Positions 1 to 8,025 of a stretch of 64,000 nt of DNA are shown in pieces. Each line of letters starts with the position of its first letter. Within the stretch, counting starts at the first letter, position 1. The notes under the pieces were generated by a model. It did no database searches. It was not told the origin of the DNA and worked only from the letters and a program-made list of their open reading frames with translations. Source of the DNA: Streptomyces scabiei 87.22. GTDB taxonomy: Bacteria; Actinomycetota; Actinomycetes; Streptomycetales; Streptomycetaceae. Location: assembly GCF_000091305.1 (NCBI RefSeq), contig NC_013929.1, positions 682,001-746,000 on the forward strand, read 5' to 3'. A program made the position numbers and the translations under genes.

Positions 1-90
1 GGACACGGTCACCGGGGCCCACAGCAGCAGCGCGGTCGCGCTCCCCAGCACCACGGCGTTGAGGGCGAAGATCCGCCAGAACAGGGACAC
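1..90 (-). CDS. Sensor histidine kinase, N-terminal 30 codons (partial)
   Basis: Only the first 30 codons are inside the window. The peptide starts MSLFWRIFALNAVVLGSATA and continues into LLLWAPVTVS, a short cytoplasmic stub followed by a first transmembrane helix, as in actinomycete sensor kinases of two-component systems. The GTG at 90 is chosen because an AGGAAGG purine tract lies about 10 bases upstream. The sensor, HAMP and kinase domains lie outside, so the family call rests on this N-terminal pattern alone. Confidence 0.55.
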   Translation of the reverse strand, partial: MSLFWRIFALNAVVLGSATALLLWAPVTVS

Positions 91-383
91 CGCGACGCCG
101 CCTTCCTTCCTGCCGGTGACACGGGCCGTGTCGTCCTCGGGGCGGGCGCGCGACCCGGCCCGTGTGCCGTGTCCCGCCGCCGCGAGCCGGTCTCCCCGCA
201 AGCCTGCCCGTACCCGGGCGGTCGCGTCGATGGGGCCCGATGCCCATTTCCGGCGCCGGCCGGCCCACGCCACGGTAGCCCCCGTGCGGCGGCGAATGGG
301 TATTGCGCCCGATGGGTTTCGCGCGGCGCATCGGCCACGGTGAGGTCGTACCCCCGTCCACCGTGCGGAAGGCAGGACCCGCC

Positions 384-710
384 ATGTCACTCGATACGCC
401 CCGGACCGAGTCCCGGCCCGGACGGCTGTCCGCGCAGGAGGCCCGACAGCGCCTCGCCCACGAACGCGACACCCGCCTGACACAGCTGCGGGCCCTCGCC
501 GAGGCCGGACAGGAAGCGGGGGAACAGCTGATGCCGGGACAGCGGGACACGATCGAGCGCGTCCTCAAGGAGATCGACGCCGCCTTCGTCCGCGTCCAGG
601 AGCACACCTACGGCACCTGCCTGGGCTGCTCGAAGCCCATCCCGGTCGAGCGGCTGGAGATCCTGCCCTACACGCGGTTCTGCGTCCCCTGCCGGCGCGA
701 CGCGGTCTGA
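384..710 (+). CDS. DksA/TraR-family zinc-finger protein
   Basis: A 108-residue protein with a helical N-terminal part (about residues 15-70) and a C-terminal zinc finger, CLGCSKPI then FCVPC, giving four cysteines in the C-x2-C...C-x2-C arrangement of DksA/TraR proteins. Members of this family bind in the secondary channel of RNA polymerase or act as small transcriptional modulators. The ATG at 384 fits the compact family length; upstream in-frame codons would only add a basic low-complexity stretch. A second member follows 50 bp downstream, so the pair is probably cotranscribed. The exact role is not known from sequence. Confidence 0.85.
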   Translation: MSLDTPRTESRPGRLSAQEARQRLAHERDTRLTQLRALAEAGQEAGEQLMPGQRDTIERVLKEIDAAFVRVQEHTYGTCLGCSKPIPVERLEILPYTRFCVPCRRDAV

Positions 711-760
711 CGACCGCCGCCCGGTGACTCCGTCTCCCTGACAGCCCGAGGGGTGAAGTG

Positions 761-1138
761 GTGAACCAGCAGACCATCGGCGAACGCGAACGCGGCACGG
801 CCCTGTCGGCCGCGGACCTCGCCGCGCTGCGCGACAGTCTCGACGAGCAGCGCCTGTTCCGCCGCGAACAGATCCAGCAGCTCACGGCCACGGCCGTACC
901 CCGCACCGAGGCACTGCTCGACCGGCGGGCCGCCTCCCAGACCGAGGTGCGCGTCCAGCTCGCCGCGTCGGCCCGCATGGTCCTCGCCGATGTCGAGGCG
1001 GCCCTGGAGCGCATGGACCAGGGCCGCTACGGCCACTGCCATCTGTGCCACGGACCCATCGACCGCGACCTTCTGACGATCGTGCCGCAGGCCCGCTACT
1101 GCGCCCGCTGCCGGCATCTCAGGGAGGCGGGCCGGTGA
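761..1138 (+). CDS. DksA/TraR-family zinc-finger protein, second copy
   Basis: A 125-residue relative of the preceding protein. The zinc finger is CHLCHGPI followed by YCARC, and the helical N-terminal part is longer and charged. There are two consecutive GTG codons at 758 and 761; I take 761 because a GAGGGG ribosome-binding tract ends seven bases before it. The stop overlaps the GTG start of the next gene (GTGA), so translation of the actin-like protein is probably coupled to this one. As with its neighbour, it likely touches RNA polymerase, but this is family knowledge rather than something visible here. Confidence 0.82.
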   Translation: MNQQTIGERERGTALSAADLAALRDSLDEQRLFRREQIQQLTATAVPRTEALLDRRAASQTEVRVQLAASARMVLADVEAALERMDQGRYGHCHLCHGPIDRDLLTIVPQARYCARCRHLREAGR

Positions 1139-1941
1139 CCACGTTCCGCGGTCCGCGGTCCGCCGGGCCCCGGCACCGGCCCTGGCCCCGGTGCCGCCGG
1201 TGCCACGGCATCGCCCTCGACCTGGGCAGCGACCGCACCCGTGCCTGGGGTTTCGACGGCAAGCCGCTCTTCGACGTCCCCACGGTCGCCTTCGGCGACG
1301 GGATCGTCCGGCCGGTGCGGCGGGGCGCCATCGTCGACACCGCCGCGACCGCGACGATGCTCGACCGTCTGCTCGCCCACCGGCTGCCCCGCTCGGCCCA
1401 CCCCCTGCTCATCCTCACCACGCCCGCCCTGGGGGGCGTCGCCTTCCGCGCCGAGGCCCGGGCCGCGGCCGAGGTCCTGCGGCCGCACACGGTGCTGACC
1501 GTGCCCGCCGCACGCGCCGTGGCCGTCGCCGCCGACGCCGACCTGACCCGGCCGCTGCTCGTGGTCGACATCGGGGCGCAGGTCACCGATGTCGTCCTGC
1601 TCGACGACGGCGCCGTGACCGACGCCCGCCGCACCACCCTCGGCACCGCCGACATCGGCCGGCACGCCCCGGCCGCGCCGCTCACCGAGGCGGTCGGCGC
1701 GATGACGGCGGCCATGCTGGACCAGGACGGCACGTCCCGCACCCGGGACGCGCTGCGCCGTGGCGTCCTGCTGGCCGGTGGCGGAGCCCTGGGCACCGCC
1801 ACCGGCCCCCGGCTCGCCGAGCGGCTGGGCGCGCCCGTCCGGTCCGTCCCCGGCCCGCACACCGCGGCCGTCCGCGGGGCCGCCGCCCTCCTGCGGTCCG
1901 CCCACAACCACCCCTGCACCGGCGTCGGGGTGCCCGGGTAG
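1135..1941 (+). CDS. Actin-fold (MreB/Hsp70-like) ATPase-like protein
   Basis: A 268-residue protein with the three nucleotide-binding signatures of the actin/Hsp70 fold: phosphate-1 ALDLGSDRTRAW near residue 30, phosphate-2 LLVVDIGAQVTDVVLLDDG near residue 143, and an adenosine-type VLLAGGGALG near residue 208. It is shorter than canonical MreB (about 340 residues), and the phosphate loops deviate from the MreB consensus. The N-terminus adds a basic extension with a CRRC pair. The GTG at 1135 overlaps the upstream stop. Whether it polymerises or only binds nucleotide cannot be told. It sits in an apparent operon with two DksA-like genes and a GDSL hydrolase. Confidence 0.78.
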   Translation: MTTFRGPRSAGPRHRPWPRCRRCHGIALDLGSDRTRAWGFDGKPLFDVPTVAFGDGIVRPVRRGAIVDTAATATMLDRLLAHRLPRSAHPLLILTTPALGGVAFRAEARAAAEVLRPHTVLTVPAARAVAVAADADLTRPLLVVDIGAQVTDVVLLDDGAVTDARRTTLGTADIGRHAPAAPLTEAVGAMTAAMLDQDGTSRTRDALRRGVLLAGGGALGTATGPRLAERLGAPVRSVPGPHTAAVRGAAALLRSAHNHPCTGVGVPG

Positions 1942-1950
1942 GGTTCCGCC

Positions 1951-2739
1951 ATGACCGCTCCGCACCCCTACCTGCGCTACGTGGCGATCGGCGACAGCAT
2001 GACGGAGGGGCTCGGCGACCCCGGTCCTGCGGGCGGGCACCGCGGCTGGGCCGACCGGCTGGCCGAGACACTGGCGGAGCGGCAACCGGACCTCACCTAC
2101 GCCAACCTGGCCGTCCGCGGCCGGACGGCGGGGCAGGTCCGGGCCGAGCAGCTGGGGGCGGCGCTGGAGCTGAAGCCCGACCTCGTGACCGTCATGGCCG
2201 GGATGAACGACCTGGTGCGGTCCGGGTTCGACGCCGCGTCGGTCGCCGCCGACATCGAGGAGATGTTCGCCCGCCTCGGCGCGTCGGGCGCCCGGGTCGC
2301 CACCGTGAACTTCCCGGACCTGGGGAAGGTCTCGCCGCTCGCGCGCCGGGTGCTCCCCCGCGTCATGGACCTCAACACCCGCCTGCGCGCCGCCGCGGAC
2401 CGCCACGGCGTCCTCGTGCTGGACGTCTTCGCGCATCCGGTCACCACCGATCCGCGTCTGTGGGCCGACGACCGGCTGCACGCGAGCCCGCTGGGGCACG
2501 CGCGGATCGCGTCCGGCATGGCCCACACCCTGGGTCTGCCGGGCCACGGCGACTGGGCCGAGCCGCTGCCTCCCCGCCCGCCGGTTCCCGCGCTGCGGGC
2601 CGTGGGTGTCGAGGTGCGCTGGGCCGTGGACTTCCTCGGGCCGTGGCTGTGGCGGCGGCTGCGCGGCCGCTCCTCGGGCGACGGCCGCTCGGCCAAGCGC
2701 CCGTCGCCGGGGCCGGTGACGCTCCCGGACGCGGCCTGA
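1951..2739 (+). CDS. SGNH/GDSL-family hydrolase
   Basis: A 262-residue esterase/lipase-type enzyme. Block I is YVAIGDSMTEG with the nucleophile serine, a conserved glycine-rich segment and GMNDL supply the oxyanion-hole residues, and DDRLHASPLGH carries the catalytic Asp-x-x-His pair. There is no signal peptide, so it is probably cytoplasmic, unlike many secreted streptomycete GDSL enzymes. It starts 9 bp after the actin-like gene and probably closes that operon. The substrate is unknown. The last 50 residues are basic and Pro/Arg rich and lie outside the hydrolase core. Confidence 0.88.
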   Translation: MTAPHPYLRYVAIGDSMTEGLGDPGPAGGHRGWADRLAETLAERQPDLTYANLAVRGRTAGQVRAEQLGAALELKPDLVTVMAGMNDLVRSGFDAASVAADIEEMFARLGASGARVATVNFPDLGKVSPLARRVLPRVMDLNTRLRAAADRHGVLVLDVFAHPVTTDPRLWADDRLHASPLGHARIASGMAHTLGLPGHGDWAEPLPPRPPVPALRAVGVEVRWAVDFLGPWLWRRLRGRSSGDGRSAKRPSPGPVTLPDAA

Positions 2740-2873
2740 GGTCCACCGCCGGGTCCAGGGTCCACCGTCCGGGCTCCGGCGAGCTGCCGACCGATCCGTA
2801 CTGTCCAGGCGCCCTTGGCGCGCCCGAGCGGATCCCGTCCGTCACGGCTGCCCCACTAGGGCACGGTCGTCGC

Positions 2874-2895
2874 GTTGGTGAAAATTTTCGCCAAC
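2874..2895. promoter_or_regulatory. Near-perfect 22-bp palindrome, operator candidate
   Basis: GTTGG and CCAAC arms flank the perfect core GAAAATTTTC, with one mismatched pair (2879/2890). An AT core flanked by GC arms is typical of AsnC/Lrp-type sites, and an amino-acid permease lies downstream; regulator identity is inference. Confidence 0.5.
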
Positions 2896-2946
2896 TCGGA
2901 AGGTTACCCACCGGTCAATCTTGAACCCTCAAAGAGCGCGGATATC

Positions 2947-2969
2947 ATCACACGCACACACGGTGTGAT
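2947..2969. promoter_or_regulatory. Inverted repeat ATCACAC-N9-GTGTGAT, operator candidate
   Basis: Perfect 7-bp arms at 2947-2953 and 2963-2969 are centred 16 bp apart. The site lies 52 bp downstream of the 22-bp palindrome and about 160 bp before the permease start, consistent with a repressor site near the promoter. Confidence 0.45.
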
Positions 2970-3127
2970 CATTCGGTCGCCGATCACCGGCGCACGATGC
3001 CTCCCCGTTCCCGCCCCGGGCCCGAAGACCTCCCCCTCCGGGCCCGAGGCAGCATCACCTCCCAGTCCTCCACGCCGGCGGCCACCGGGCGTCCGTCCGT
3101 CGTGCCCTCACGAAGGCAGCACATCCC

Positions 3128-4612
3128 ATGAGCAGCACCAGGGGCAGAGGACTGCAGGCCAACGTCCTCGGCACGTTCGACACCGTGGTCATGGCGGTGG
3201 CGGGCAGCGCGCCCGCCTACTCGATCGCGGCGACCACCGCCGTCCTCGTCGGCGCGGTGGGCCTCGCGAGCCCGGCGGCGCTGTTGTACTGCGCGATACC
3301 GATGCTGGGCATCGCCCTGGCCTTCAGCTACCTCAGCCGCATCGACGTCAACGCGGGCGCCAGCTACTCCTGGGTGGGGCGCACCCTCCACCCCTTCCTG
3401 GGGTTCCTCAGCGGCTGGGCCCTGGTGATCTCCGCGACCATCTTCATGGTGGCCGGCTCGCTGCCCGCCGGTGCGATGACGCTGTCCCTGTTCGACGAGG
3501 ACCTGGCCGACAACACCGCGCTGGCCACCACGGTCGGGGCCTTCTGGTTCCTGGTGATGCTGTTCGTGGTCCTCGGGGGTGCCCGCCTCACCGTCCGCGC
3601 CCAGCTGATCATGTCGGGCGTGGAGCTGGTCATCCTGGCCCTGTTCGCCGTGCTCGCGCTGCTGCACGGCGACAGCGCCCGGTCCTTCGACTGGTCCTGG
3701 CTGGGCTTCAGCCAGTTCGACGGGGTGAGCGGGTTCGCCTCGGGCGCGTTGATCGCCGCCTTCTACTACTGGGGCTGGGACGTCACCAGCAACCTCAGCG
3801 AGGAGACCCGCGACAGCCGGCGCACCACCGGTCTCGCCGGTCTGATCGGCGTCGGCATCGTCTTCCTGCTGTTCGAGGTCTTCACCATCGCGGTCAACGT
3901 CATCCTGACCGACACCCAGATCCAGCAGAACGACGCCAACGTCCTGGCGGTGCTCGGCGAGGAGGTGTGGCCGGGGCTGGGCGGCAAGCTGCTCATCGTG
4001 GCCGTGATGCTGTCCACCATCGCGACGCTGGAGACCACCCTCATCCAGGTCACCCGGTCCCTGTTCGCGATGGGCCGCGACCGCACGATGCCCGAGGCCC
4101 TCGGCCGCGTCCACCGCACCTGGAACACCCCCTACGTGGCCATCATCGTGGTGGGCGGTGTGGCGCTGGTGATGTTCATCGCCTCCAACGCGCTCGGCTC
4201 GGTCGGCGACATCCTGGCGGACGCCATCTCCGCGATCGGTCTGCAGATCGCCGTCTACTACGGCCTGGCCGGACTGGCGGTGGTCGTCGCCTACCGCAGG
4301 ATGCTGCTGAAGTCCGTGTCGAACTTCGTCTTCGGCGGGCTGTGGCCGCTGCTCGGCGCCCTGTTCATGTTCTGGGTGCTCGTCGAGTCGCTCGGCGAGC
4401 TGAGCAGCGCGTCCGTGGCCATCGGCCTCGGCGGCCTGGCGGTCGGCGTGATCCCGATGCTCTGGTACTGGCGCAAGGGCAGCGAGTACTACCGGCCGGC
4501 CCCGCTCGACGCCGCCGAGGCCGTCGGGACGGGTGCCACGTCGGGCGACGCCGCGGCCGCGGCGGCGGCCGACCGCTCCTCCGCCCATCAGGGTCTGCCG
4601 ACCGACTTCTGA
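3128..4612 (+). CDS. APC-family amino acid permease
   Basis: A 494-residue integral membrane protein with about 12 hydrophobic segments. The N-terminus FDTVVMAVAGSAPAYSIAAT is the characteristic broken first helix of the amino acid-polyamine-organocation superfamily, and the region after helix 8 carries the usual ALGRVHRTWNTPY loop. It should import amino acids or related amines by proton symport; the substrate cannot be read off. The ATG at 3128 follows a weak GAAGG tract. The acidic/alanine-rich C-terminal tail (last 40 residues) is cytoplasmic. The gene ends 10 bp before the next one, so the two are probably cotranscribed, and the AT-rich dyads upstream suggest repressor or Lrp-type control. 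Confidence 0.9.
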   Translation: MSSTRGRGLQANVLGTFDTVVMAVAGSAPAYSIAATTAVLVGAVGLASPAALLYCAIPMLGIALAFSYLSRIDVNAGASYSWVGRTLHPFLGFLSGWALVISATIFMVAGSLPAGAMTLSLFDEDLADNTALATTVGAFWFLVMLFVVLGGARLTVRAQLIMSGVELVILALFAVLALLHGDSARSFDWSWLGFSQFDGVSGFASGALIAAFYYWGWDVTSNLSEETRDSRRTTGLAGLIGVGIVFLLFEVFTIAVNVILTDTQIQQNDANVLAVLGEEVWPGLGGKLLIVAVMLSTIATLETTLIQVTRSLFAMGRDRTMPEALGRVHRTWNTPYVAIIVVGGVALVMFIASNALGSVGDILADAISAIGLQIAVYYGLAGLAVVVAYRRMLLKSVSNFVFGGLWPLLGALFMFWVLVESLGELSSASVAIGLGGLAVGVIPMLWYWRKGSEYYRPAPLDAAEAVGTGATSGDAAAAAAADRSSAHQGLPTDF

Positions 4613-4622
4613 GAGGGACCCG

Positions 4623-5582
4623 ATGGCGCGCGACCGCTTCACACCCGATTTCGACTCCGACTGCGGTGACGCACCGCTGACGTCGGCCCGGCAGGACATC
4701 GTCATCGGCCGTTGGCAGGGCCCCCGCGAGCTGCTGCGCACGACCGGCCCGGCGTGGGTGGCCCGGGGGCACCGGATCCGGATGCTCGCGCAGGCGTGCG
4801 CGGGCAGTTCGACCGTGGAGTCCTGGCTGGCCGCCGAGCCCCGCAGCGCCGACGCCCTGGTGCTGCGGGCCGCCACCGAGACGGCCCGGGCCTTCAACCT
4901 GGCCATCGCCGCCGGCCGGGGCGTCGCCATCGATCCGCGGCGCATCGACAGCGCGGCGGTGGCCTGCTTCGAGGCGGCCGAGGCCTGCCCCGAGGACCCC
5001 ACGCCCTGGGTCTCCCTGATCTCGGTGGCCCGGCTCTACAGCGGCGGGGTGCGTCGCCAGGAACTGGCCCGCTGGTGGGACGAGTTGTACGACCGCGACC
5101 CGTTCAGCGTGGAGGGCCACCTCCAGGTGCTGCACTACTACTCGTCGCGCTGGCACGGCTCGCACGGCCTGATGTACGACTTCGCCCGGGACGCGGCCGG
5201 TGTGGCGCCACCGGGGTCCCCGCTGCCGGTACTCGTGCAGTACGCCCGGGTCGAGGAGTACCGCTCGCTGCGGGAGCAGAACGGGTCACGGCAGACCGGT
5301 GTCGGTATCGGTCAGCACTGGAGCCACGACGGCGCCGCCAGCGACGTACGGCGCACCTGGCAGCGCTGGATCACCGGACGGCCGGACGGTCTTCTTCCTC
5401 CCGGCGAGGTGCGCGACCTCAACTACCTGACCCACGCGGCCTGTTCGGCCGGGCTGACGGACATCGCCGGGTCGCTGTTCCACATCGTCGGGCGGCGCGC
5501 CACACCGACCCCGTGGTCCTACACCGGCGATCCGTCGCGCCAGTTCACGAAGTGGCGCAAGGAGTTCCTGCCGCGCGGCTGA
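4623..5582 (+). CDS. Conserved-looking protein of unknown function
   Basis: A 319-residue soluble protein that I do not recognise. A GAGAGGGA ribosome-binding site precedes the ATG at 4623. The sequence is rich in Trp, His and Tyr, with helical, TPR-like spacing in the middle (FEAAEACPEDPTPWVSLISV, then the segment around LYDRDPFSVEGHLQVLHYYS), and ends in a basic WRKEFLPRG tail. No signal peptide, membrane helix or nucleotide motif is visible. It begins 10 bp after the permease stop, so a role connected with the transported compound is plausible but unproven. Codon use and GC match the neighbours, arguing for a real gene. Confidence 0.75.
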   Translation: MARDRFTPDFDSDCGDAPLTSARQDIVIGRWQGPRELLRTTGPAWVARGHRIRMLAQACAGSSTVESWLAAEPRSADALVLRAATETARAFNLAIAAGRGVAIDPRRIDSAAVACFEAAEACPEDPTPWVSLISVARLYSGGVRRQELARWWDELYDRDPFSVEGHLQVLHYYSSRWHGSHGLMYDFARDAAGVAPPGSPLPVLVQYARVEEYRSLREQNGSRQTGVGIGQHWSHDGAASDVRRTWQRWITGRPDGLLPPGEVRDLNYLTHAACSAGLTDIAGSLFHIVGRRATPTPWSYTGDPSRQFTKWRKEFLPRG

Positions 5583-5603
5583 GGCTCCCCCACCGGACCC
5601 GCC

Positions 5604-5621
5604 GCCGTCGCGGCCGACGGC
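5604..5621. terminator. Small hairpin between convergent genes
   Basis: GCCGTC (5604-5609) and GACGGC (5616-5621) can pair around a 6-base loop in the 63-bp gap between convergent genes ending at 5582 and 5646. No T-run follows. The hairpin is short, so the call is tentative. Confidence 0.3.
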
Positions 5622-5645
5622 ACCGCACACTCCCCGGGGGCCGGC

Positions 5646-6611
5646 TCACGGCCCCGGTCCGGGGTCCGGACGCACGGCCTCGGTGATGCCGGCCCGGGCC
5701 GCTTCGAGCTGCGCGGCGAAGGCGATGCCCAGGAACAGCGCCACACCGGTCAGGTTGGCCCACAGCAGCAGGGCGACGAACGCGGTCAGCGGCCCGTACA
5801 CGGCACCGAACGAACCGCTCTCGGCGACATACAGGGAGAGCAGCCAGGTGGCCGTGATCCACAGGACCAGGTGGACCGCCGAGCCGAACGCGAGCCAGGT
5901 GTAGCCCGGTTGGTCCCTGCGCGGGGACCACCGGAAGATCACCGCCGAGGCGACCCAGGCCAGGGCCACGCCCAGCGGCACTTCCAGGGGACGCAGCCAG
6001 TCGAGCCGGTCCCCGGGCAGGCCGAGCGCCTGCACCACCGCGTTGACGACGGCGTCCCCCGCGACCAGCACGAGGAACCCCAGCACCATCGGCATGCCGG
6101 CGGCGAGGGCCAGGAGCAGCGACCGCCCGTACTTGTGCAGGAAGGGGCGGTCGCGCTCGATGCCGTAGATGCGGTTGGCGCCGCGTTCCACCTGTCCCAA
6201 CGCCGAGGCGAGGTTGAGGACGGCGAAGGCCAGGCCCACCCACATCGCCACGGCGCCCCAGACGCCGGAACCGGCGCTGCGCGCGGTGCCGTCCAACGCG
6301 TCCTCGACCAGGCCCGCGCTCGCGCCCGGCACGATCTGGCCGAGGGTGAGTTCGATGATCCGTCCCACGCTCTCCGTGTGCACGGTGGTGGCCACGCCGA
6401 CCAGCGCGATGGTGAACGGCACCAGCCCCAGGACCACTTGGAACGCCAGCGAACGGGCGTTGGTGAAGCCGTCGGCGTACCGGAACCGGGAGAACGCGTC
6501 GAGGAGCAGCCGGCGGCCTCCGTAGTGGCGCAGCGCGGTGAGCGCCTCGTCGCCGGACAGCTCCTCGCCGATCATGTCCCGTGTCTGCGGGACGTGCACG
6601 ACGGTCCCCAT
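5646..6611 (-). CDS. YihY/BrkB-family inner membrane protein
   Basis: A 321-residue protein with six hydrophobic segments and the family hallmarks: an amphipathic start (FSRFRYADGFTNARSLAFQV), the GLVPFTIALVGVAT helix, a central KYGRSLLLALAAGM stretch and WANLTGVALFLGIAFAAQL near the C-terminus. The family was once called ribonuclease BN and is now treated as membrane proteins of unknown or transport-related function. It lies 96 bp downstream of ppk2 on the same strand. The strand and product are secure; the function is not. Confidence 0.88.
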   Translation of the reverse strand: MGTVVHVPQTRDMIGEELSGDEALTALRHYGGRRLLLDAFSRFRYADGFTNARSLAFQVVLGLVPFTIALVGVATTVHTESVGRIIELTLGQIVPGASAGLVEDALDGTARSAGSGVWGAVAMWVGLAFAVLNLASALGQVERGANRIYGIERDRPFLHKYGRSLLLALAAGMPMVLGFLVLVAGDAVVNAVVQALGLPGDRLDWLRPLEVPLGVALAWVASAVIFRWSPRRDQPGYTWLAFGSAVHLVLWITATWLLSLYVAESGSFGAVYGPLTAFVALLLWANLTGVALFLGIAFAAQLEAARAGITEAVRPDPGPGP

Positions 6612-6707
6612 CGAGAACCTCTCCTCCCCGTCGTTCCCCGCGGCCCGGGCGAGAACGCGATCATGCCGCCGGACGAACGGTACAGCCGGGCGCGGCCCGT
6701 CCGGCCG

Positions 6708-7664
6708 TCAGGTGGATCCGGGGTGGCTGCCGGGCCCGTCGGTGCGCGGGGACAGAGGTGTCGGGGAGAGGGCCGTGTCCTCCTCGCCCGGTTCCAGGAG
6801 GGTGTTGGCGGCGCCGACGACGAGCGGGTCGGGGGTGCCGACCGCCGCGGTGTCCTTGTTGCCGTAGTCGATGCGCGACAGCAGGCTGCGCATGGTCTCC
6901 AGTCGGGCGCGGCGTTTGTCGTTGCTCTTGACGACGGTCCAGGGTGCCTGTTCGGTGTCGGTGGCCCGGAACATGTCGACCTTGGCCTCCGTGTACTCGT
7001 CCCACCGGTCCAGTGAGGCCAGATCCGTGGGCGACAGTTTCCACTGGCGCACCGGGTCGACCTGCCGGATGGCGAAACGGGTGCGCTGTTCGGCCCGGGA
7101 GACGGAGAACCAGAACTTGCACAGCAGGAAGCCGTCGTCGACGAGCATCCGCTCGAAGGCCGGGCACTGTTCGAGGAACAGTTCGTACTCGTCCTTCGAG
7201 CAGTAGCCCATCACCCGTTCCACGCCGGCCCGGTTGTACCAGGACCGGTCGAAGAAGACGATCTCCCCTGCCGTCGGCAGGTGCGCGATGTACCACTGGA
7301 AGTACCACTGCCCCGCCTCCCGCTCGGTGGGCTTGTCCAGGGCCACCACCCTGGCGCCGCGGGGGTTGAGCCGCTCGGTGAGACGCTGGATCGTGCCGCC
7401 CTTGCCGGCCGCGTCGCGTCCCTCGCACACCACGATCACCCGCGCGCCGGCGTCCTTCACCCACCGCTGGAGCTTGAGCAGCTCGATCTGCAGGACGCGC
7501 TTGCGCCGCTCGTACTCCTGACGGCCGACCTTGCGTCCGTAGGGATGGTTCTCGCGCCATGTCGTGAGGGGGCGGCCGGCCCCGTCCAGCAGGACCGGCC
7601 GCTCCCGCCGGCTGGTGTCCACGGTCAGCCCGTCCAGCAGCCCGTCGGCATGCTCAGCGTTCAT
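6708..7664 (-). CDS. ppk2: Polyphosphate kinase 2
   Basis: A 318-residue PPK2-family kinase that moves phosphate between polyphosphate and nucleotides. The Walker A motif EGRDAAGKGGTI is at residues 81-92, Walker B FFDRSWYNRAGVERVMGY near 138, and the lid arginines follow. It is a single-domain PPK2 of normal length. ATG at 7664 is preferred over the adjacent GTG at 7667 because the GGGAG tract then sits seven bases away. It starts 15 bp after the stop of the small membrane-protein gene at 7680, so the two form a unit. PPK2 enzymes are usually linked to nucleotide balance under stress. Confidence 0.93.
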   Translation of the reverse strand: MNAEHADGLLDGLTVDTSRRERPVLLDGAGRPLTTWRENHPYGRKVGRQEYERRKRVLQIELLKLQRWVKDAGARVIVVCEGRDAAGKGGTIQRLTERLNPRGARVVALDKPTEREAGQWYFQWYIAHLPTAGEIVFFDRSWYNRAGVERVMGYCSKDEYELFLEQCPAFERMLVDDGFLLCKFWFSVSRAEQRTRFAIRQVDPVRQWKLSPTDLASLDRWDEYTEAKVDMFRATDTEQAPWTVVKSNDKRRARLETMRSLLSRIDYGNKDTAAVGTPDPLVVGAANTLLEPGEEDTALSPTPLSPRTDGPGSHPGST

Positions 7665-7679
7665 CACACCACTCCCGCG

Positions 7680-7922
7680 TCAGAACGGCATACGGCCTCG
7701 GGTACGACGGCCCGCCGAGCCGCTCCGGCCCACGGCGCGGGAACTCGACCGGAACGGCTTGCTGAACAGCCGGCCCAGGATGCCGGGCGCCTTGCTTCCC
7801 AGCCGCGACCCGGCCCCGAGCGAACGCTGCGTACCGCGTTCGGGGTGACGGGAGAGGCGCGGGACGAAGAAGGCCAGAACGGCCAGGACCACACACACTC
7901 CGGCGACGGCGGCAATGATCAC
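7680..7922 (-). CDS. Small single-pass membrane protein (DUF6411-like)
   Basis: An 80-residue protein with one N-terminal membrane helix (VIIAAVAGVCVVLAVLAFFV, residues 1-20) followed by a basic, Ser/Gly/Arg-rich cytoplasmic tail ending GRRTRGRMPF. The GTG at 7922 is chosen because a GGAGA tract precedes it by six bases and the protein then begins directly with the helix. From memory it resembles the actinomycete DUF6411 family, of unknown role. It lies just upstream of ppk2 on the same strand. Confidence 0.72.
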   Translation of the reverse strand: MIIAAVAGVCVVLAVLAFFVPRLSRHPERGTQRSLGAGSRLGSKAPGILGRLFSKPFRSSSRAVGRSGSAGRRTRGRMPF

Positions 7923-8025
7923 GAGTTGTCTCCCTGGGTCGGTCGGGAGCGTACGGGTTCCCCGTCGGCGTCCGTCCATGTGAGCGCGCCGCGGGCCGCC
8001 TCCACGGCTCTACGACCGATCGGTT

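Larger units (their letters stand above)
2740..3127. other. Intergenic leader/promoter region before the permease
   Basis: 388 bp without a gene. It holds an unusually AT-rich island (about 2875-2970) containing two dyads annotated separately. A leader of roughly 150 bases follows, with CGGGCCCG at 3017-3024 and again at 3039-3046, able to pair as a hairpin. No riboswitch class was recognised. Confidence 0.5.

Noticed and set aside
91..383. Possible small genes between the kinase and the first DksA-like gene
   Set aside because: Short open frames here are Arg/Pro-rich, lack ribosome-binding sites and overlap each other; I see only a promoter region with minor repeats of GCCCGATG.
2984..5002. 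A 672-codon minus-strand open frame opposite the permease
   Set aside because: His/Gln/Asp-rich antisense translation typical of GC-rich shadows; the permease on the other strand has real membrane helices and family motifs.
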